Shown one piece after another: positions 7,184-9,936 of a stretch of DNA of 9,936 nt (position 1 is the first letter of the stretch; each line of letters opens with the position of its first letter). The notes under the pieces were generated by a model, which saw only the letters and a program-made list of their open reading frames with translations, was not told the origin of the DNA and made no database searches. This DNA comes from an uncultured Eubacteriales bacterium (GTDB lineage: Bacteria > Bacillota > Clostridia > Oscillospirales > CAG-272): NCBI GenBank assembly GCA_934503195.1, contig CAKSVM010000104.1, positions 1-9,936 on the forward strand, read 5' to 3'. A program made the position numbers and the translations under genes.

Positions 7184-7218
7184 GTCTGTAATCCTCCGTG
7201 AGGTTATTGTTCGGTAAT

Positions 7219-7247
7219 AATATACCACAAGCAGAAGGCTTTGTCAA
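7219..7247 (-). promoter_or_regulatory. Promoter of the heparinase-like gene
   Basis: Read on the minus strand, TTGACA (7247-7242) is followed by a 17 nt spacer ending in TGG and by the -10 box TATATT (7224-7219). The leader to the ATG at 7183 is about 30 nt and carries GGAGG. I see no clear operator palindrome, so nothing shows how a catabolic gene would be controlled here. Confidence 0.85.
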
Positions 7248-7341
7248 GCTTTTTCCGATAAAAAAATTCCATTATTCGTCAAATCGCCAAAAAGCCGCCT
7301 TCGCGCTCACGATAATTCTTCTTTCGCAAGTGAAAAAACTA

Positions 7342-7370
7342 TTGACAGAAGATGAAAAAAGTGGTATAAT
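7342..7370 (+). promoter_or_regulatory. Promoter of proS
   Basis: A full-consensus -35 TTGACA (7342-7347) and full-consensus -10 TATAAT (7365-7370) are separated by 17 nt ending in TGG. The leader is about 27 nt, too short for a T-box, so tRNA-sensing control of this synthetase gene is not supported. The stretch between this promoter and the divergent one (7248-7341) is AT-rich and shows no other site. Confidence 0.9.
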
Positions 7371-7403
7371 AAATATATCTATCATTTGAAAGGACAAATT
7401 AAA

Positions 7404-8843
7404 ATGGCAGGCGATAAAAAACTCGTTGAGCAGATTACCGACATGGACGTCGATTTCGCTCAATGGTACACCGACATCTGTAAGAAAGCCGACCTCATCG
7501 ATTATTCGAGCGTCAAGGGATGCATGATCATCCGCCCCTACGGCTACGCGATCTGGGAGAATATCCAGAAGATTCTTGACACCAGATTCAAGGAACTCGG
7601 TCACGAGAACGTCTATATGCCGATGTTCATCCCCGAGTCGCTTCTCTTAAAGGAGAAGGAGCACGTCGAGGGCTTCGCGCCCGAGTGCGCGTGGGTCACT
7701 CACGGCGGAAGCGAAAAGCTCACCGAGAGACTCGCGGTCAGACCGACCTCCGAAACGCTTTTCTGCGAGCATTACGCGAATATCATCCGCTCCTACCGCG
7801 ATCTTCCGAAGCTCTACAATCAGTGGTGCTCGGTTGTCCGCTGGGAGAAGACGACGCGTCCCTTCCTCAGAACCCGTGAGTTCCTCTGGCAGGAGGGTCA
7901 CACCATGCACGCCACCGCCGAGGAGGCGCGCGAGGAGACCGTTCGTATGCTCAACGTCTACGCCGACTTCCACGAGAAGGATCTCGCGATTCCGGTAATC
8001 AAGGGCGCGAAGACCCCGAGCGACAAGTTCGCCGGAGCCGAGGACACCTACTGCATCGAGGCTCTCATGCACGACGGCAAGGCTCTTCAGGCCGGAACCT
8101 CGCATTATTTCGGCGACGGCTTCGCGAAGGCTTTTGACATCACCTTCACCGACAAGGACAACAAGCTCCGTCATCCGCATCAGACCTCGTGGGGAACCAC
8201 GACGAGAATGATCGGTGGAATCATCATGACTCACGGCGACAACAACGGACTCGTTCTGCCCCCGGCGATCGCTCCGATTCAGGTCGTCATCATCCCGGTC
8301 GCGGCTCACAAGCCGGGCGTTCTCGACGCGGCGAACGCGCTCAAGGATCGTCTGAAGGCCGATTTCAGAGTCAAGCTCGACGATTCGGATAACTCGCCCG
8401 GATGGAAGTACGCCGAGTATGAGATGAAGGGCGTGCCGCTCAGAATCGAGATCGGCCCGCGCGACATCGAGGCAAATCAGTGCGTCATCGTCACAAGACA
8501 CAATCTTGAGAAGGCGGTCGTCTCGCTCGACAATCTCGAAGCGGCAGTCGCTGACAAGCTTAAGGAAGTCCGCGACGGAATGTACGCGAAGGCTCTCGCC
8601 AACCGCGAACGCCGCACCTACGACTGCAAGACGATGGACGAGATCATCGAAAAGCTCGCCGCGAACGGCGACGGCTTTGTCCGCGCCATGTGGTGCGGAG
8701 ACGAGGCCTGCGAGGACAAGGTCAAGGAAGTGACCGGAGTCGGCTCGCGCTGCGTTCCGCTCGATCAGGAGCATATCTCGGACGTCTGCGTCTGCTGCGG
8801 AAAGCCCGCAAAGCAGCTCGTTTACTGGGGCAAGGCTTATTGA
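7404..8843 (+). CDS. proS: Prolyl-tRNA synthetase, type 3 (archaeal/eukaryotic-like)
   Basis: The enzyme joins proline to tRNA-Pro in the cytosol, an essential step in translation. It is a class II synthetase of 479 residues. This is the length of the short type 3 form, which lacks the editing insertion of the long bacterial form. Visible parts are the N-terminal MDVDFAQWYTDICKKADL, the MIIRPYGYAIWENIQ segment, VRPTSET, motif 2 (RPFLRTREFLWQEGHTMHA, Arg158/Glu159) and motif 3 (TTRMIGG, with Arg268). The anticodon-binding domain begins near IAPIQVVIIPV. The type-specific C-terminal domain has a likely zinc site made by Cys431, Cys436, Cys462 and Cys465, and the chain ends in Tyr as is usual for this type. 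The ATG at 7404 has AAAGGA 9 nt upstream. A TTG at 7386 lies before that site and is unlikely to be used. A strong promoter precedes it and paired hairpins follow it. Confidence 0.97.
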   Translation: MAGDKKLVEQITDMDVDFAQWYTDICKKADLIDYSSVKGCMIIRPYGYAIWENIQKILDTRFKELGHENVYMPMFIPESLLLKEKEHVEGFAPECAWVTHGGSEKLTERLAVRPTSETLFCEHYANIIRSYRDLPKLYNQWCSVVRWEKTTRPFLRTREFLWQEGHTMHATAEEAREETVRMLNVYADFHEKDLAIPVIKGAKTPSDKFAGAEDTYCIEALMHDGKALQAGTSHYFGDGFAKAFDITFTDKDNKLRHPHQTSWGTTTRMIGGIIMTHGDNNGLVLPPAIAPIQVVIIPVAAHKPGVLDAANALKDRLKADFRVKLDDSDNSPGWKYAEYEMKGVPLRIEIGPRDIEANQCVIVTRHNLEKAVVSLDNLEAAVADKLKEVRDGMYAKALANRERRTYDCKTMDEIIEKLAANGDGFVRAMWCGDEACEDKVKEVTGVGSRCVPLDQEHISDVCVCCGKPAKQLVYWGKAY

Positions 8844-8849
8844 TTTCAT

Positions 8850-8876
8850 AAAAAAACGGAGCGGGTTTCCGCTCCG
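8850..8876 (-). terminator. Hairpin with a minus-strand T tract (terminator of the tfoX-like unit)
   Basis: CGGAGCGG (8857-8864) pairs perfectly with CCGCTCCG (8869-8876) around a GTTT loop. The T-run lies on the minus strand (seven T opposite 8850-8856), so this helix terminates transcription coming leftward from the tfoX-like gene. On the plus strand no T tract follows it. Leftward transcripts meet the neighbouring hairpin first. Confidence 0.8.
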
Positions 8877-8886
8877 GACAAAAGGG

Positions 8887-8915
8887 AAGCCCGCGCGGAT
8901 TTCGCGCGGGCTTTT
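8887..8915 (+). terminator. Terminator of proS
   Basis: GCCCGCGCG (8889-8897) pairs with CGCGCGGGC (8903-8911) around a 5 nt loop. Two A-T pairs extend the stem to 11 bp, and TTTT completes the plus-strand signal about 70 nt after the proS stop. The same helix lies 5 nt beyond the stop of the convergent tfoX-like gene and is followed by CCCTTTTG on that strand, so it may help there too. Confidence 0.85.
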
Positions 8916-8917
8916 CA

Positions 8918-9238
8918 CTATTTCGCTGATTTCTTCCTTTGCGCGGGCAGCTCGTCGTACATCGCGAGAATCAGCTTTGTAAGAAACTCGCGGTCGTCGA
9001 TTCTGTCGACGAGGAGCATTTCCTTCGCGCCGTCGTACGGAGCTTCAGACACCGCCTCGGGCATCATTTCGCGCGCGGAGGCGGTCGGCTTCACGAGCAG
9101 ACGGTTGTCGTAGATTCCGCCTATGATCTTATCGCGGAAGTAAAGTATGTACTCGCCCATCATCGCGCGGTGGGAAATTCCGTCGAGATCCGACAGCTGA
9201 TCGAGTACGAAATCGAGATATTCCTTGTCAGACGCCAT
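8918..9238 (-). CDS. TfoX N-terminal domain protein
   Basis: This 106-residue protein is a stand-alone TfoX N-terminal domain. It shows the family pattern SDKEYLDFVLDQL at the start, then HRAMMGEYILYFRDKIIGGI, DNRLLVKPT, and APYDGAKEMLLV in the middle, ending in ELPAQRKKSAK. Full-length TfoX (Sxy) controls competence genes in gamma-proteobacteria. Single-domain relatives such as this one are common in Firmicutes and their function is unknown, so a competence role should not be assumed. The ATG at 9238 has GAGG 6 nt upstream. It follows the broken GNAT gene by only 16 bp on the same strand and is probably co-transcribed from that gene's promoter. No separate promoter is visible. Confidence 0.88.
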   Translation of the reverse strand: MASDKEYLDFVLDQLSDLDGISHRAMMGEYILYFRDKIIGGIYDNRLLVKPTASAREMMPEAVSEAPYDGAKEMLLVDRIDDREFLTKLILAMYDELPAQRKKSAK

Positions 9239-9254
9239 ATTTCACCTCATAAGT

Positions 9255-9723
9255 TCACAGCAAGTATTCATACATTTTGTATTCCGCAAGTCCGGTGTCC
9301 TCGTAGAACATATCCTTCGCCCCGACGAAGACGAAGCCCATCGAGGTGTAGAGCTTTTCGGCCGCCCTGTTGACGCCGAGTATGTCGAGCCGTACCGATT
9401 TCTTCCCGGATTTGCGCGCCAGATCGAAGATTTCCCTCACGACGAGCTTTCCGATTCCTTTTCCCTGCGAGTCGGGCGAGCCACTTCACGCCCTCATAGC
9501 CCTCGTTGTGTTCGCTGTTCAGTATCACGCAGGCGAGGAGATCCTTTTCGCGCAGCGTGAAGAGTTCGCCCTTTTCAAGGCTTTCTCTTAAAAATTCATC
9601 GGTCGGGTAGATTCCCTTTTTCCAGCCGATGAGGTCGTTCTGATCCTTCATTCTGTCGATGAGATTCCAGTAGAAATCACGGATTTCCGGAAAATCAGAC
9701 GGTTTCGCGGCTTCAAAGCGCAT
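9255..9723 (-). pseudogene. GNAT-family N-acetyltransferase, frameshifted with an apparent internal deletion
   Basis: Two frames together encode one GNAT protein. From the ATG at 9723 (AGAAGG 8 nt upstream) the first frame reads MRFEAAKPSDFPEIRDFYW to LNSEHNEGYEGVKW (Trp at 9483-9481). The second frame resumes with DSQGKGIGKLVVREIFDLA, the acetyl-CoA-binding loop, at 9473. It continues through LDILGVNRAAEKLYTSMGF to the stop at 9255. The switch falls in 9474-9480. The span is 3n+1 bases, so the frame is off by one extra or two missing bases. Relatives I recall have about 20 residues between this Trp and the QGKG-type loop, including strand beta-4. Here only two or three remain, which points to a deletion of about 53-56 bases rather than a single-base slip. 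The unshifted frame runs out in unrelated Arg-rich sequence to 9268. Family members acetylate small amines or protein termini; the substrate here is unknown. An assembly error is possible. Confidence 0.8.
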
Positions 9724-9746
9724 TTTTAACACCTTCTTTTCACTTT

Positions 9747-9775
9747 ATTGTACCACAGACCTGTGAATAAATCAA
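9747..9775 (-). promoter_or_regulatory. Promoter of the GNAT-tfoX unit
   Basis: On the minus strand TTGATT (9775-9770), a 17 nt spacer ending in TGTGG and TACAAT (9752-9747) form an extended -10 promoter. The leader to the ATG at 9723 is about 18 nt and includes AGAAGG. The promoter remains intact although its first gene is broken, presumably still serving the tfoX-like gene. Confidence 0.75.
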
Positions 9776-9783
9776 GTGTGACG

Positions 9784-9815
9784 AAAATTCCCCGCTCCGG
9801 TTCCGGGGCGGGGAA
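9784..9815 (-). terminator. Terminator of the gene entering from the right
   Basis: On the minus strand a GC-rich stem of 10 bp (9813-9804 with 9799-9790, including one G-U type pair) with a GTTC/GAAC loop is followed by AATTTTC. It begins 7 nt after the stop codon at 9821, so it belongs to the partial gene at the right edge. It also shields the GNAT promoter from read-through. Confidence 0.8.
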
Positions 9816-9820
9816 AAATC

Positions 9821-9936
9821 TTACTTGTAAACCTCGACTATCTGCTTCTGGACATTGTCCTCGATCTGATTCTTGACTCCTGCGTAATAGGTCGGAAGCG
9901 CGGAACCGCTTGTTATGAGTCCTATCACGTCGAATC
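9821..9936 (-). CDS. C-terminal end of an unidentified gene, possibly an extracellular solute-binding protein (partial)
   Basis: Only the last 37 codons are inside the window, running leftward to a TAA at 9821. The visible peptide is FDVIGLITSGSALPTYYAG followed by VKNQIEDNVQKQIVEVYK. The ALPTYYAGVKNQIEDNVQKQ stretch reminds me of the C-terminal helix of family 1 sugar ABC transporter substrate-binding proteins, but 37 residues are too few to be sure. A terminator directly after the stop and a normal amino-acid composition support a real gene end. The rest of the gene lies to the right of the window. Confidence 0.6.
   Translation of the reverse strand, partial: FDVIGLITSGSALPTYYAGVKNQIEDNVQKQIVEVYK

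Noticed and set aside
7184..7403. Possible T-box or other riboswitch before proS
   Set aside because: The predicted transcript start is about 27 nt from the start codon, leaving no room, and no T-box sequence is visible in the upstream gap.
7647..8918. 423-residue minus-strand frame opposite proS
   Set aside because: Although long, it mirrors a highly conserved synthetase codon by codon and runs through both terminator hairpins. It shows no domain of its own.
8918..9238. Competence regulator role for the TfoX-domain protein
   Set aside because: It is only the N-terminal domain and comes from a Firmicute-like genome. The Sxy competence function is established for the two-domain proteobacterial protein.
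1..9936. Mobile element, CRISPR array, tRNA/rRNA or phage remnants
   Set aside because: No transposase or integrase motifs, no regularly spaced repeats and no structural RNA signatures were found, and base composition is even across the genes.

Overview
The window looks like chromosomal DNA of an endospore-forming, fairly GC-rich member of the Clostridia (Firmicutes), perhaps gut-associated. The evidence is a clear SpoIIR sporulation protein, a type 3 (archaeal/eukaryotic-like) prolyl-tRNA synthetase of the kind found in many clostridia, an oxygen-sensitive glycyl-radical-enzyme activase, Gram-positive ribosome binding sites, and strong TTGACA/TATAAT promoters. I cannot assign a genus.

Layout, left to right. 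(1) 75-2879, plus strand: promoter and a large cytosolic glycoside hydrolase family 2 enzyme of the beta-mannosidase type. (2) 2908-3904, plus: promoter, a glycyl-radical-enzyme activase and a terminator; no partner glycyl radical enzyme is in the window. (3) 3917-4432, minus: a DUF402-domain protein, convergent with the activase and divergent from spoIIR. (4) 4499-5240, plus: spoIIR with a candidate forespore sigma-factor promoter and a strong terminator. (5) 5339-7247, minus: a cytosolic heparinase II/III-like protein and its promoter. (6) 7342-8913, plus: promoter, prolyl-tRNA synthetase and terminator. (7) 8857-9775, minus: a two-gene unit made of a GNAT acetyltransferase broken by a frameshift with an apparent internal deletion, followed by a small TfoX N-terminal-domain protein. 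(8) 9784-9936, minus: terminator and the last 37 codons of a gene that enters from the right, possibly a sugar ABC transporter solute-binding protein.

The genes do not form one pathway. Most are single-gene units with their own promoter and a short leader (about 27-40 nt). The GH2 enzyme and the heparinase-like protein both lack signal peptides, so both would act on oligosaccharides already imported, but they are about 2.5 kb apart on opposite strands with unrelated genes between. All five vegetative-type promoters share one architecture: a TTGACA-like -35, exactly 17 nt, and an extended -10 close to TGTGGTATAAT.

I found no mobile element, CRISPR array, tRNA, rRNA or defence system, and nothing that amounts to a new multi-gene system. 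The points most worth a second look are the orphan activase with GGEC in place of GGEP, the uncharacterised heparinase-like enzyme, the broken GNAT gene, the shared promoter architecture and the candidate sigma-F promoter of spoIIR.
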